A stretch of DNA of 64,000 nt from Theocolax elegans. Its lineage: Eukaryota > Arthropoda > Insecta > Hymenoptera > Cerocephalidae. A model generated the notes under the pieces. That model was not told the origin of the DNA. It did no database searches and worked only from the letters and a program-made list of their open reading frames with translations. The translations under genes and the position numbers were made by a program. Shown here piece by piece: positions 27,866 to 41,335 of the stretch; within the stretch, counting starts at the first letter, position 1, and every line of letters begins with the position of its first letter. The stretch covers positions 60,465,249-60,529,248 of the forward strand of contig CM047427.1 in the NCBI GenBank assembly GCA_026168455.1. The letters are read 5' to 3'.

Positions 27866-28900
27866 ACTTTTGCTAAGAAATGCAATACTTAAACTTGACC
27901 ATGCTTTGTTAGGAACTTGATTTTACAAGTTATACGTTTTGGGCATATTATTTTTTAGTACATTAATGTAGAACATCGTTTTAAAGACTGATCATGACAT
28001 ACATATTAGAAGTAGAAATGAAAGTTGTATTTTTACATTTTCATTCGTAACATTATTGATTGAGTTTTTTTAATTAAAATTTCCGAAGAAATAAATTTAC
28101 AAGAAGACTTTATTTGGTTATAATTAATTGTAATTTAAAAGCGAATGTAAATATAGTTAATGAGAAATTAAGTTACATAATGAAATATATGATATGATTA
28201 TTAACCGTGTAAAATACTTTGGAATGTTTTTCAAAATGTACTTCTAATCACGTTTCGATTTGACAAAATTATAATTTTGTATGTATGTATGTATAAACAC
28301 AAAAATTGAATATTCATTCAATGTTGGTTTCATCGAAAAACAATTTTTACATTGTATTGATGTAAATTTAAAAAATGCGTGATTATTATTAACGTATTAA
28401 AAGTATTGATTCGTAGTATACTTTTAAATAAATCTAGCTGAAATGTAAGATTTTAATATTTATTTAATATGTACAAGGAACTAGTAATCTAATGAAATTA
28501 TTGTAATTTCTTTAATAATTAGCAATTATATTTTATATTTTGTAATTATAAAATAAAATTATTAACAATATTTCATGTTGTAAGATTATTTTTATATTTT
28601 ATAATAGTCTTGTATTGAGTAAAAATATAGATCGATTTTGTATAATTGTTAGTTTTAATTTGACATTTGTATATTTAATTTTATAATGTTGATGTAAACT
28701 TGCATGTATGTTTATAATTTTATATTAAAACATGAACGTAAAAATGTAAGTATATTTTAACTAAATCTAAAATCCAGATTTTAACTATCTAGGTAGACTT
28801 AAATGTTATAAATCTTATCGTGTAGTTACGCAAGGAAAGAGAATAAAAGAGAGTAACAGTATATTTTATCCGATACAGTTAGGTGGTTTCATTGTTATCG
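27866..28900. other. Rif1 3' UTR and intergenic DNA
   Basis: Very AT-rich sequence after the Rif1 stop. Candidate AATAAA signals occur at 28090-28095 and further on near 28426 and 28550. I see no coding region or structured element before the GC-richer zinc-transporter 5' region. Confidence 0.5.
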
Positions 28901-29399
28901 AGCTTGACTGAGAAGTGACGAGTGCCGAGTGCTGAGTAGTGACTAAGTATAATAAGTATATCGTCAAGGAGTGTGTGTATATATATAGGTGGTTAAAAAT
29001 GACGTTGTTTACACGTCAGTTGAACGGAGAATCGACGGTCAGTCGGGTTTGGTGGTCGGCATTGGCACTCGGCACTGGTCGGGTCGGGACGTCGGGAGTC
29101 GGGACTCGCGACTCGCGTGCGTGCACGCAACTCGCAACTCGCAAGCACCAGACGTTTTTTTCCGCGATAGAGGCAACAAGAGTCGGTCCCACGGGCGCAG
29201 TCGATCTCATTATTTGTCCATCTCTCCGCGTTGGACGTCGCTGCCGTTGAACTTGGAGAGACGTACGTATATGTGTAAAATGGTCGGAAACACATTTCCC
29301 GGCACATTCATTTGATATTCGCACTCCAAGTAGTCGGATCTCCAAGAAGCTCGAGAATCGAGCTCGAGAGACCCTTTGGGAAAAAAGGCACGCCGTCAC
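28900..29399 (+). promoter_or_regulatory. Probable ZnT1 promoter and 5' UTR exon
   Basis: A GC-rich island ends in a consensus donor (CAC|GTAAGT pattern at 29400), which would splice to the acceptor at 31555, nine bases before the transporter ATG. I therefore read 28900-29399 as promoter plus non-coding first exon. The overlapping open frames on both strands here are not conserved-looking. The exact transcription start is not visible. Confidence 0.45.
29119..29128. promoter_or_regulatory. Palindromic metal-response element
   Basis: The sequence GCGTGCACGC contains the MTF-1 core TGCRCNC on both strands: 29122-29128 on + and 29119-29125 on -. Zinc exporters of the ZnT1 class are known MTF-1 targets, so zinc-induced expression of the downstream transporter is plausible. 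A ten-base match can arise by chance in GC-rich DNA. Confidence 0.4.
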
Positions 29400-30461
29400 G
29401 TAAGTTATCTTTCTTTTGTTACCACCACTCCGACTCGTCTCGTTGAACTATCGTTTCTCCAATGATGGTTAAGTTTCGAGTAAACCATCTGAATCAGACC
29501 GATATTTCAAATAGAACATGTAAGGAATTTGGATCGTCTTGACCTAACCTATTTTTAAATTCGAGATGACATTATTTTGCTCTCGGTCGGTGAATCACCC
29601 TTTTTCTGAGAGCGCATAAGTAAACCTTATCGTGCAAACGCAGATACCGAAGGCGCCGTGGCTTCAAAATACTCGTCCGATATCATCCTTTGTTCTTGTA
29701 GGAGAGAAGACGAAGACTCATGTCCGATCAATCGTAAAATCTCGATGCGATGATTAAACTGCTCCAATTCACGGGCGTCGAGAGCACAATTGAACCAATC
29801 TCACGAGTGTCAACAAACTTACTTATTTGTAGCCCGCTTTGAGAAACTAATCTTTCCGATAATAATTACCCAAGATTTTCTTTCTCTATTTTACAATTTT
29901 ACAGAGATATTCTTGCTCAACCTTCTTTCTCATTGCAATTTTATGTATTCAACAATTATTATTTCAATTACCTTGATAAATATTATTGATTTCATCAAGA
30001 AATTTTATTAATTATAATATATTACAACTCATTTTACCTTGCATTTTTCTTTCAATTTTTACATCTAACGTTTAACATATTTTTTCTTGACAACTGCCAT
30101 TCTTGCATTTTTTTTCTGCAAAATCTTAATAGTAAGGAATGCATAACTTGAGAGGAATCCAAATATTTTATAATTCTATTCTAATCTTTGAAATTACTAA
30201 TTTTTGCAGTAAACATGAAAATTGATTTATTGTTGTTAAATATTTTGTAAGACACCTAGATTTACTTTAGATTGTATGATAAATAAATAATTACAAATAG
30301 TAATAAAAATGCAATAGGTAATAGTACACTTAAAGAACGGATTAACTTCTATAGACAAGTATAAATATATTAAAGTATTTTTATTGTTGAGTTAATAAAT
30401 TATATTTACATAAAACAATTAAAATAAATATTAAAAGATTTTTTTTAAATATACATTAATT

Positions 30462-30464
<3 letters not shown>

Positions 30465-30531
<67 letters not shown>
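30465..30531. repeat. (TA)n microsatellite
   Basis: An uninterrupted run of about 33 TA dinucleotides lies within the first intron of the zinc transporter gene (29400-31555). It is likely length-polymorphic. Confidence 0.9.
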
Positions 30532-30534
<3 letters not shown>

Positions 30535-31564
30535 ATTATTAATAATCAATTGCATATCTTTATAAATATGTCAGAAAAACATAATACATAAAATATTTTT
30601 TCAAAAAACAATCTGTACAAATTTATGAAAGCAAAAAATAATTACACATTTTTATCATCAAGAAATAATTTTTATAATTACATCAATTCATAATGCTTAT
30701 GTGTAACGTGTAATTTAATTAATTGGTTTAATTACAAAAAGTTTGATTAAAATTAATTAAATATAATTTGTGGAGTGATAAAACAGGTAAAATAATATTA
30801 ATGTTACTCAATAAGAAGGGATCACATATAGACAGATTAGCAATGTAGTTTAGGCCACTTAAGTCGGTATCTCATCTGAAATTAGGACTGAAAAGTAGCA
30901 CAATAGAGACCTAGATTAATGATTATCATGCTAGTGTGTGAATTTCTTACATTTGTTCATGATAAATGTGGGACTTTATTGTCCAAGACTTATCAATTGC
31001 AGGCTAGTACATCTTATAAAAATGTTGATCACAATCAATTAAATAGTAAAACCTCATAAACTAGCTTTAAAAATTTTATCTGCTTGGAAAAAGTAATTTA
31101 TCATTGAAATTTGTTTGTGAAAGTCCTAATTTCCAATTGTTTGATAATCATTTTTATTTGTCTTACCTGAATAACTTTTTTTATTTGATATCTTTGAATA
31201 GAAAGTAGATTAGAAATGAGTGCTTTGTATTAAAATTCACACAGGGTATGTCATAAATATCATTTACAATTTCATTGTTTTAATATAATTATTATCTTAT
31301 TCAAAAGTCTTTTAAATTTTACATATTAATATAAATTTATTAACAAATTGAATAAAAGGAACTATTTTTTTAGTAATTCGTATAGAATTTCATAATTATA
31401 TTGTCATAAAAATTGATTTTTATTTATTCTAAAATAATAAGATAAATAAATGTCAAATAAATATAGATCATTGACTTTAAAAAATTTTGTCAAACTATTA
31501 TTGATATCATAATTTATTAAGCTGTAACATATATCTGCCTTTTTTCATTTTTTAGATATTCAAG

Positions 31565-34500
31565 ATGGGGCGCTGGACAGGAAAAAAATGTCGTCTCTTA
31601 ACAATGTTGTCATTGACGGCATTCTTCTTTCTAGTAGAAATTATTGTTGGCTATCTTACAAATTCCATGGCTCTAATAGCAGACAGTTTTCATATGCTTT
31701 CAGATGTAGCTGCATTAGTTGTAGCTTTTCTCTCTGTAAAAGTAAGTTTATTATTTTTGAATTGTAAAATTTAATAAGTACTATAATTAATTGTTGCAAG
31801 TAACATTTTTATCTTGTGAAATTACCAAGAACTTTAAAATATAAAAAAGAAAATATTAGAAATATGCAAAAATTTAATTAATTAATTAAGGTGTAATATA
31901 GGTCCAAATATAAGAATAACTATTTTTCAATCATGCATGACATTCTAAACTTTTTTTATCTTTCTTTTTTATTTATTACTCATTGACTATTACAGGACAA
32001 TATACAAATCACCATTATTCACTTTAATTAATCTACAAAATATCAAGGTCTTTCATTTTTACAATGAAATACAATCATATAACACCTTTTTGTATGTTTT
32101 ATGAATAGCGACTCTTTTTGTTCTATATTCAAATATCTTTGTGATTTAGTAAGATGTTACATAATATCCACTGAATCAATGAAGTAAAATATTATTAAAT
32201 TTCATTTGTTATTTGTAGCTTTGGGTCATTTAATTAAAATTTTTTATCATTACTTATATTTTCTGTAGCTTTTTAAGTAGTTATTTTATTCTAACAAAAC
32301 TCTCTGTGCTATAAACTGATTCAATTATGTTTGAAATAGATTTAAATTATCATTACTAATGTAGTATCATTATCATACTTGTTTCAAAGATGATAATCTA
32401 TAATCATATATTTTAAAATGTAAAACTTGTTGGAAAATGTAATTTTATTCTTGTAATTTGAATATTTCAGATGTCTCCAAAAAAATGGTCGAAAAACACA
32501 TTTGGCTGGGCCAGAGCTGAGGTGTTGGGAGCTCTGGTTAATGCAGTTTTCCTAGTTGCGCTGTGTTTTAGTATTACTGTTGAGGCTTGTAAAAGGTTCA
32601 TTGAGAAAGAAGCAATTCATGATCCCAAGTTACTTGTTATAGTTGGTTGCTTGGGTTTATTCGTTAATCTTATAGGATTATGCTTATTTCACGGTAATTT
32701 CTTTTTCAAACTAACTCAGTTTAATAAATTTAATAATCAGTTCATTTTACGACAATAAATATTTAACTTTTACAAATGTTCTTAATACGGATGTAACGTA
32801 AAGGAATAATTGAATACATTCAAGTAAAAAAATTCTTGTAAGAAATGATGTGAGAAGTAATAATAATTAATCGTTTCTTAGAACACGGACACGCGCATTC
32901 GCATGGACTTTCCCGTAGCCACAACCGGCTGAGTACGCTCGTGGGGACGGATGACAACGAGAATGATGAAACGTATAGGCCACCTTCTTCGCTTAAACGT
33001 TCTGGCGGTCATAACCACAATGATGCGAGCCAGATGAATATGCGTGGAGTCTTTCTTCACGTTCTTTCGGATGCTCTTGGTTCCATCATCGTCATCGTTT
33101 CCGCTTTAATCGTTTGGCAAACCGATTGGGCTTACAAGTCAGTCTTCGAAATGAGTTTTTTATACATTTGCATTTCATTAAAAATGCCTCGTTATTGATT
33201 TATTACAGAATGAAGAAAAATTTAACAATCATTTCGTAAATGTTTAATTTCATTTTTACTTTATTTCTTTATTAAATAATAAAAATTAGTTTACATTTGT
33301 TTTAAATTAAATGGTATTATCATTTAAAATGACGTATCTTGAGGCTCGAATCTATCAGTAGTGATATAAGTTCAGTTAAACTTATGATATGAAAAGAATT
33401 TCACTTAATATGGAACATATGAAAATAAAAATTTAAATTCAAATTTTGCAATAAATATAATTGGTAATATTTAAAATAATTAAATATAAAAATTGATCAT
33501 GAGGCAACAGTTCTTTCGAATTTTTTTAATATATTATTAATATTACCAAAACGATTTATTGTTGGCAGAGATTATATCGACCCTGCATTATCTCTACTAC
33601 TTGTAATACTGATATTGAAATCAGTCTGGCCTCTTCTCCAAGAATCAGCCTTGATTCTACTCCAAACGGTACCAACGCACATCCAGGTAATTTATATTAT
33701 TTTCAGTACAAAAATATTATTAAAAATTAGTCGTTATACAATAGATCAATAATTAAATTTTAGATAATTTATAAGTTTAGAATTAAAGATTTGTTTTTTA
33801 ATAAAAAATATAAAAAAAGGTATCTACATTTATATACGAATTTCTACTTATATTTAATTGTATAATAATTATGAAATTGTTATTCATTGGTGTAGGTCGA
33901 TGCAATCCAACAAAGGCTATTGGAAAATGTCGATGGAGTATTGGCTGTCCACGAATTTCATGTTTGGCAATTAGCCGGTGATCGAATCATTGCCTCGGCG
34001 CATATACGCTGCCGTAATTTATCCGAATACATGAAGATTGCTGAACAAGTTAAAGAATTCTTCCACAACGAAGGCATTCATTCTACTACTAATTCAGCCA
34101 GAATTTATAGATGTAGGTTTTAAAGTATCAAATTATTAAGTTTTTTCGAATTTTATGTTATCATAAAAAGAATTTATTTTTTTACATTTTACTTTAGTAC
34201 CAATCTGATAGTGAAATCAAAGAGACTCCTACTGAAGACTGTGTACTTGATTGTCCAAAAACCGATAAGCCTTGCAATCAGGCTACTTGTTGTGGTCCTT
34301 CTAAACAGGTAAAATTATTTCATCATTAATATTTGATGTATATCAACATTCTATCCTTGTTTATTTAGTTTACCTAAGCCATTATAATATCCTTCCTTTA
34401 TCCTATAGTATGAATGTAGAAGAAATGCAAACGTATATCCAAACTTAACGAATCACAAATGCTTCGGACCCTGCTTAGATTGCATCGAATCCGTAGCTAG

Positions 34501-35224
34501 TACAGCGATGGGTAATTTCCCTCTTTCATATAAACGTAAATTTTTTCAAAGCATTTGTTTAAATATATATAAGTGTGAAGACTCTCTATAATGATTCAAT
34601 TGTTATACTTTCAACTATCAAATACTTAATAAATGTTATCAGTTTATTAGATTACTTTTATCATTTTTATCTTAATTATTAACAATAAATGTAATATACA
34701 AATGATTTTGCATCTAATAATTATTAAACAAATGGCTTTATTTTATAAATATAATTAATAAAAATAAATTTTAATTAATAATTAATAATTTTTGATCGAT
34801 ATTTTTAAAAATCATTATTTACGATTTTTTAAGATATCTAAGCAAAATTCTTTATATGAATGTTTAATTGACACAAAATTTGAAAGAATCCTGGTCTTAA
34901 TATAATATAATAATTATAATATAATGTTGAGGTAATAGTTACTTATTAAAAATTAGTCCAATATTTTACAAATGATTAATTTAATAAAAATTATTTATAT
35001 TTATTTCAATCAACGTAAACTATTAGGGTCGGGAAACTCCATCGCCGGGCGAGACACCGTACCTATGCCGACAACGTAGCAACCTTGTGCGTTCTACAAA
35101 CTCGATAACTGGTGGAAACGCCGGTAACACCGATCAACAGGAGTTGAACGAAATGGAACGTGGACATTTATTATCACCGCCATCAATGCCCAATGCAATT
35201 CAACTCATCTCTCCTACGATCTAA
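31565..35224 (+). CDS. ZnT63C: Zinc exporter, ZnT1/SLC30A1 family (frame disrupted)
   Basis: A cation-diffusion-facilitator transporter that exports zinc across the plasma membrane. Exons: 31565-31741, 32471-32693, 32882-33137, 33569-33686, 33896-34112, 34198-34308, 34409-34511 and 35027-35224. The start MGRWTGKKCRLL and the TM2 motif HMLSD plus TM5 motif HVLSD give the HxxxD zinc-site pairs. A His-rich loop (EHGHAHSHGL, GGHNHND) sits between TM4 and TM5. The cytosolic tail is Cys-rich (CNQATCC, CFGPCLDC). Two breaks appear. The family segment TTIQPEF is only readable by skipping one base near 34090-34092. The last junction is off by one base (phase 1 donor at 34511 against a phase 0 frame from 35027). 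Elsewhere phases agree. This may be real damage, a missed microexon at the last junction, or two single-base assembly errors. Family identity is firm. Confidence 0.85.
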
Positions 35225-38200
35225 CGAGTCTCTTGATTGCAATCGATCGTGCAGGAATAAGAGGGGGACCTCCAGGTTTATTTTTTCTTCTTTCTTATGG
35301 GAGTAGCCTGGTTGGAAGATCCCTCTCGAATTTCTTTGTTAAAGATTTATTTTTACCCAACAAATATACGAAGCTGTACTAAGTAGAAGTTTATTAAAAT
35401 ATAGGGTATATTTGAATAGTTCTAAATTATTAAATTTTATGTTTGCTTAGCTAAAGTTTGTTTTTAAAATTAAACTACTTTCGTATTATGTAGTTACTGT
35501 GTTTAGAACTATTTGAATAAATAGCAGTTTAGGATTATTTTATTAATTTGAATAAATTACTAAAATTTGAAAAAGGTATTCTAAAGCAGAGATAAATAAT
35601 GATTAAAATATAATCAATATAAAACTATATCTACTTCGTAACTCTGAGATAATTATAATGACTGATTTATAAATTTGATTTAAATTAATTTGAGTAAATT
35701 CATGCATACAGATAATTGTTTTAATTACACATCTTTTTTTCTCGTTTTTCTTTTAAAAAAAGTAAAATATATGAGATGTAAAAGAGTAGTGTATATTTAT
35801 ACTTATCCTTGACGGTTGGATGTAAATTTGAATATTTATTGTTCAAAATTATTTAGAATTCAACAATGATTTTTAAAATCATCGTCTTTTTTGCGTTGGT
35901 AGTCAACGTAAATGTATTAATTACAGTTTTTATAATAAAAATTTACGTATAATTTTTAGACGAACTGCAATTTAATTTAGTATTACAGTTATCAAAATCT
36001 AAGTTTACAACTATTACTTTTGTACAAACTAAGTATTTAGAGATCTCAGATGTCTTCACATGTCTACACAAATATTTTCTAACCAGGCTGCCAAATCATA
36101 GATTATTAGTAACATTTTTGAGAGATTCGCTTTAACTACTTTTTACACGTTTAAATGTTTTTTGTTAGAGCCACAGTTTGAACTGTATTTATGTATTTGA
36201 ACTAAATTAATAATTTCATAAGTCAAATGTAAACTTTACAAGTAACAAAACGTTTTTTATAACTATAATCTATTGTATTTTGCAAATATAAAATTAACTA
36301 GTGGATCTCATCAAAATGACGACTATTCATAAACTGCGTGATAATGAATTTTCATACCATTGTTTTATGTTGAACAAAGCTATAAACTTAAGATTATATT
36401 ATAAGAGTCAAACTTTTTACTCTTGTATATTGAATTTTGTATAAATGAGAATCATTTTTGTGCACTAAATTAAATCGTGAGAAGTAAACAATGTAGTTAA
36501 TAATTCTTGTGTATATTGTAGATTTATATTATAAAATTATCAATAAAAGTATTGCAACTGTTACAATATGCTTGTTTAATGTCAATGCAAATATGTTCTT
36601 TGTGTAAGTTAAGGCGAATCTCAATCAAATTAAGTAGATGTTAAGTCCCTCTTTAAATAATACTTCAAATCATTGGGTGGAGTGTTTTTAATATCTTTTA
36701 CAAACACATATTTAATTAAATTTGAAAGCATTTTAAATCACATTCACTTTCATTCGATGCATCCTTACATTTCTACAGCAAAAAATATGGATATGCATTT
36801 TTTTATTTACAATATGTGCGTCGAATAAAAATGTTTGTAATTATTTTTAATATTGTCATACAATTCTAAAAGAAAGAATATGTCAGTTTTACAGTATATT
36901 CAAAAAGAAACCTCCACCATCAAGTGAAAGTCAAAATTGTTTAATAGCAATAAGGCAAGATTGAAAGAAGAAAATATAATAGACACGAAACTAATTTTCC
37001 ACATAGTGAGAACGCCTACCTCCGTAGCCGATTAAAGGCGCAACACCATTTTTAATGAACATTTGTACAAATGCAATAAGTGGATCAAGTTCGTCGAAAC
37101 AAAATGAAGAGATTCAAGCTAATAGTTAACAACTGTAGTACGAGGAAAATTATTGTAAAGGATTCGACGATGACAACATTAAATCTTCCCTACATTATCG
37201 TTCGTTTTTCTTATACACAGAAAATTGAACGCATAATTTTAATGCCAAAGGCATGTTGTCATACCAAAACCTTTGCGAGTATGACGATTTGTGATTTATC
37301 GAGGGAAAATTCTGGTGATTTTTCATGAAATATCGAATTTTAATACCATTAAAGTATTTTACACTCGTAAATTATTTGTGAGAATTTATGAAGATTTCAC
37401 CAGAATTATTTCTGTAAGGAAAGTAAATTATCTTATAAATTTGTCAGCATAGCGCGACAATGAAAGAGAGTATTTCACTTGGCTGTAAATAATCGAGTGA
37501 TTTCTTTTTTTCTATAAGGAAGAAAAGATTTAAAGATAGAGAGAATATAATCGAGTTTATTTCAATCATTGTTAAGAAAAATGTCGAAAATATCTAATTG
37601 CTTATGTTCGGCAAAGAGCTACTTTTTTTGTAAATCCGAGTTTTTTACAATAATTTTTATCATTTAGTAAATTCAATTATCTGTTTAATCATTTATATAT
37701 TTAGATTTGTGTGATAACATTGTCGGATAATTTTTTAATTCTTATTCATACACATATATTAAAGTAATGACAAGCGTATGCTCCAAAAGGCACAAATACT
37801 TAAGAGACATACAAATAAAATTAGCTCTTCGTCTAACTTAATAAATATGCTATTGAGTCGGAAGTCTGCGGCTGTGTGTAAAGGCAATTTTAATATTAAA
37901 TAGAAAAAATGATTTTTCTTTGCAGTACATTAATTGGATAACTTTGTGCTCATAATGGCACATTTGTAATTACGTCATGAATAGACATTTGAAAGTCTTC
38001 TTACTTCTTAGAAGTACACGCATTGTAAATTTATCGACCACTTTGGATACGAAAAAAAAAAATAATTATCGTCGCAAAATATCCGAGATAATTTACGTTT
38101 TAGGTAATTTATAATTTTTTGTATCGTAAGTACGATTTTTGCGATTATTATTTTTTGACCTATTATACGGGCCCGAATCGACTGTTTTTAAACCGTTAAA

Positions 38201-38568
38201 TGAAATTTTTTTTGCAGTAGTGTTGCAGCGTTTATTGACTAATTTCTAATATTTCAGAATAGTAAGTTGTTAGCAACAATATTAGAAACGGTCTGAAAAT
38301 GGTCCATTACCCTCGCTATTCGTGCGAAAAAAAGTGAAAATAGTAAGTGCGTTACAAAAAATTGGCATGCACCAAGGGTTCGTGGGTTTCTTAATCTTGT
38401 GTTACAGCAGTACTCGTTATTGGATCGAAAAATGCACTAGTCTTCGGTTGGTGCTTAATCCTCTTGAAAAACGCGTACTGCACACTTCACACTTGGTGTA
38501 AAATAAACCATTTTATTCCCTTGATTCACAATACTATTTATTTATTTTTATTATTATCGTTATCGTGT

Positions 38569-38594
38569 GATGATAATAATAATAATAATAATAT
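38569..38594. repeat. (ATA)n microsatellite
   Basis: A short trinucleotide run (GATAATAATAATAATAAT pattern) in intergenic DNA. Confidence 0.8.
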
Positions 38595-40042
38595 AAAAAT
38601 ATAATAATTATAATAGTAATGTAACAATAATATTTTTACTACATCATATGTATCAGTTTTATTTTAATATAGTTTAAGAATTCCTAAAACTAATACATTT
38701 TTATTAATGTTAAATGCACTAAGTTATCTTTTAGAGAAGCTGAACAAGATTTCTAATTAGTTTCCTATAAAGTATCTTGCTCTCTAAACGCAAATAGGAC
38801 GTGAATCGTTTAAATATTGAAACATTATTTAAACAATTTGAACAGTTAAATCGATTAGTGCATAAAGCATAATCTGCATTTTGTTTAGAGCCTTCGGAAT
38901 ACCACGATAATTTGTATAATAAATAAAGGCTCACAAAGTTTTATGACTTCACACAGTAGCGTCATTTAATACATTCAAGGAACACATGTCTATTTGTCTT
39001 TTTAAGAATCAAATTTAAAGATTGTAATACGTATATCGTTGCTTTTCTCGTGGTGACTGTTTTAAATAATGGGTTCATACTTAACTGACGACACAGGAAA
39101 TCAAAATGACAAGTATAATATACAACATACTTAATTACTTGTATTATGTTATATAGGTTTTATTACAAAGGCACACATGAATAAGTACAAATTGCATTAT
39201 TTTTCGACTCACACAATTTTTGTCATGCTACAAACTCATCACTTCACATATTAGATAATTTTATTCACACGTAAAGCTGTGTAAATTTTTATCTATTAAT
39301 TGTTTGATTTGAAGAAAAAGGCAAGTAAACATAATTAAAATAATGTTTTTCTACTCTCATAAGAGCTTCTTACATATACACACATATGTATATATAAATA
39401 CTATGCGAACGTTGATGGTCACTATTAAATGAGTTTTTTAATCGACAATCAGTGTTCGCGTAATTTTTTACACAATAAATAATAAAAAATTAGACGAGTA
39501 AAAAATTTAGATGAAAGTTGCTTATAGGCATGAAGAAAGATATGTAAGACAAACTACGCGTTAAAAATTTAGCTTGTATGAGAAAGTGCGAAATGTCAAA
39601 AATAACAGAGTTTATATATTTTCTGTTTGATTAACTAAAACAACCAATTAATACTTAAAAATTACTGATTCTCGAAATAGTAAACTCAGATAATCAATCG
39701 ATCACTGTATTTTTAAGTTTTCTATAAATACTTTACTCATTTAAAAAAAGCTGCGAAACTATAAGTGTATATATACAAAACAAAATGAAATATGTATAAT
39801 CGAACGTTGAAGAAGAAATTTGATGAAAAATTGGAAAATACAAATTTTATCCAGTCTGTAAATCACGGTATTTTTCTTTACCGTAATTTTCCTTTAAATA
39901 ATATGAGATGAATATAATTTTGTGTATAATATTTATTACAAATATTATTAATTATATTAAATAAGAATTTAAATCAATATACCTTTCTCGTGAAATTTTC
40001 TAATACATTCTTTAATATCAGAAAAAATCTGAAAAACATTTT

Positions 40043-40159
40043 GAAATTTCAATGAAAAAGAACAGCCTTGGACCCAGATTGAAACGGGAACTCTATCCTA
40101 TCTACGCGTTGTCGGATTTCGCAATCGAAGACTTTAGCTGTTCTCATCATTGAAATTTC
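40043..40159. repeat. Hairpin with GC-richer loop
   Basis: The arms GAAATTTCAATGA...AACAGC (40043-40066) and GCTGTTCTCATCATTGAAATTTC (40137-40159) pair along about 23 bases with a few mismatches. They enclose a loop of about 70 bases that is markedly richer in G and C than its surroundings. It could be a miniature transposon or the hairpin of a non-coding RNA; nothing in the sequence decides between these. Confidence 0.5.
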
Positions 40160-40495
40160 AATTGACACGTCATTCAGGGATGATTTTTAATCGCTTGGCC
40201 GTTTGTTTAAAATAAGTAATAGCTCCGAATCTCAGTGATTTTTACATTTTTGTATTATTAATCATAGTTATGGTACATTTTTTTCGAGTTTCAATTGACA
40301 TTCAATATTTATTTTAAGGCGTATCTATTCACATGAATATATATCATTTTGCAAATTTCCAAACGTGACCAGATATTATCAAAAAAGTTTTATTATCGAC
40401 ATAAATGATAATTCATATCAGTTTAAAAATACTTATGTATAATAATGTTAATAATAAATTATAATATTTCTTCTTTAACATTAAATAATGAGGAA

Positions 40496-40511
40496 TTTAT
40501 TATAATTTATT
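40496..40511 (-). other. Probable polyadenylation signals of the protease homologue
   Basis: On the minus strand two AATAAA hexamers lie at 40496-40501 and 40506-40511, about 110-125 bases after the stop codon. Confidence 0.5.
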
Positions 40512-40618
40512 TAAATGAACATTAATGCAATACGCTAGATAAGAAATTATCTTTTTAATTAAAAAATAAAGCGTCATTGTGAAAGTGCAACTTTACAGTC
40601 CATAATTACAATAATCGT

Positions 40619-40783
40619 TTATGCTGTAGCGATGACTTGATTGATCCAAGATAGGAAATTGAAAACGTTTGTGTAGACTCCCGGAACTCCAGGGGATGCA
40701 CAACCTATGCCCCAAGCAACGATTCCTACTACTTGCCATTGACCGTTAGATCTTTGACACACGAGTGGAGATCCACCGTCGCC
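40619..40783 (-). other. Last exon of the protease homologue, with substituted catalytic serine
   Basis: This exon begins [10 protein letters not shown] and ends with WINQVIATA and the stop (40619-40621 on +). The serine expected at the second residue after Gly-Asp is glycine, and a serine appears two positions later. The same GDGGSP pattern is known from insect protease homologues, so this is a lineage trait rather than a recent lesion. Confidence 0.88.
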
Positions 40784-41283
40784 CTATGTGTAGTAAATAA
40801 CATTTATAAATTAATAATATTAAATAACATTTTGAAACATCTTAAAAGTTTTTATGAATGTAATTATATGCATATATTATACATACACTATGTATAACTT
40901 TATTTAAAAAATTCGAAATATTTAATTTGCCTTACAAGCATAATTCTTTTTTTAGTTTCAAAATTCCGTGTTAATTAAGTTTATTTTGATTCTTTTGCTT
41001 ATTTTTAAACACAACTTTGAATTTTGGCTGTCTATTTAATTAAATTATTTTAAACATTTAACAACTGTTTGTTTTTTAAAAATCACATTTATGCACTCTG
41101 AATAAAAAAATAATTGTTCGATACATGTTTGAAAAATGATTTTCTCGGGCGATAAATCTTTCACTCATTTAAAAATCAATACTTTCACATTAGTATCAAA
41201 AAATACTATTTTCATATGTTTTCAATAATTTAATAAAATAATTAAGAAAATTATGTTACACACACCCACACACACACACACAC

Positions 41284-41335
<52 letters not shown>

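Larger units (their letters stand above)
35225..40495. other. ZnT1 3' UTR and convergent intergenic region
   Basis: AT-rich DNA between two convergent genes. A candidate polyadenylation signal for the transporter is AATAAA at 36542-36547. It also holds an imperfect hairpin at about 37306-37414, an (ATA)n tract at about 38569-38594, and a GC-richer hairpin at 40043-40159. An open frame at 37080-37328 lacks any recognisable domain and is not called. Confidence 0.5.

Noticed and set aside
28939..29399. Overlapping open frames on both strands in the ZnT1 5' region
   Set aside because: They occur in several frames at once, are Arg/Ser/Thr-rich with no domain, and fit a GC-rich promoter or leader.
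37080..37328. 82-codon open frame downstream of the zinc transporter
   Set aside because: No domain, no upstream promoter evidence, and located in the probable 3' UTR.
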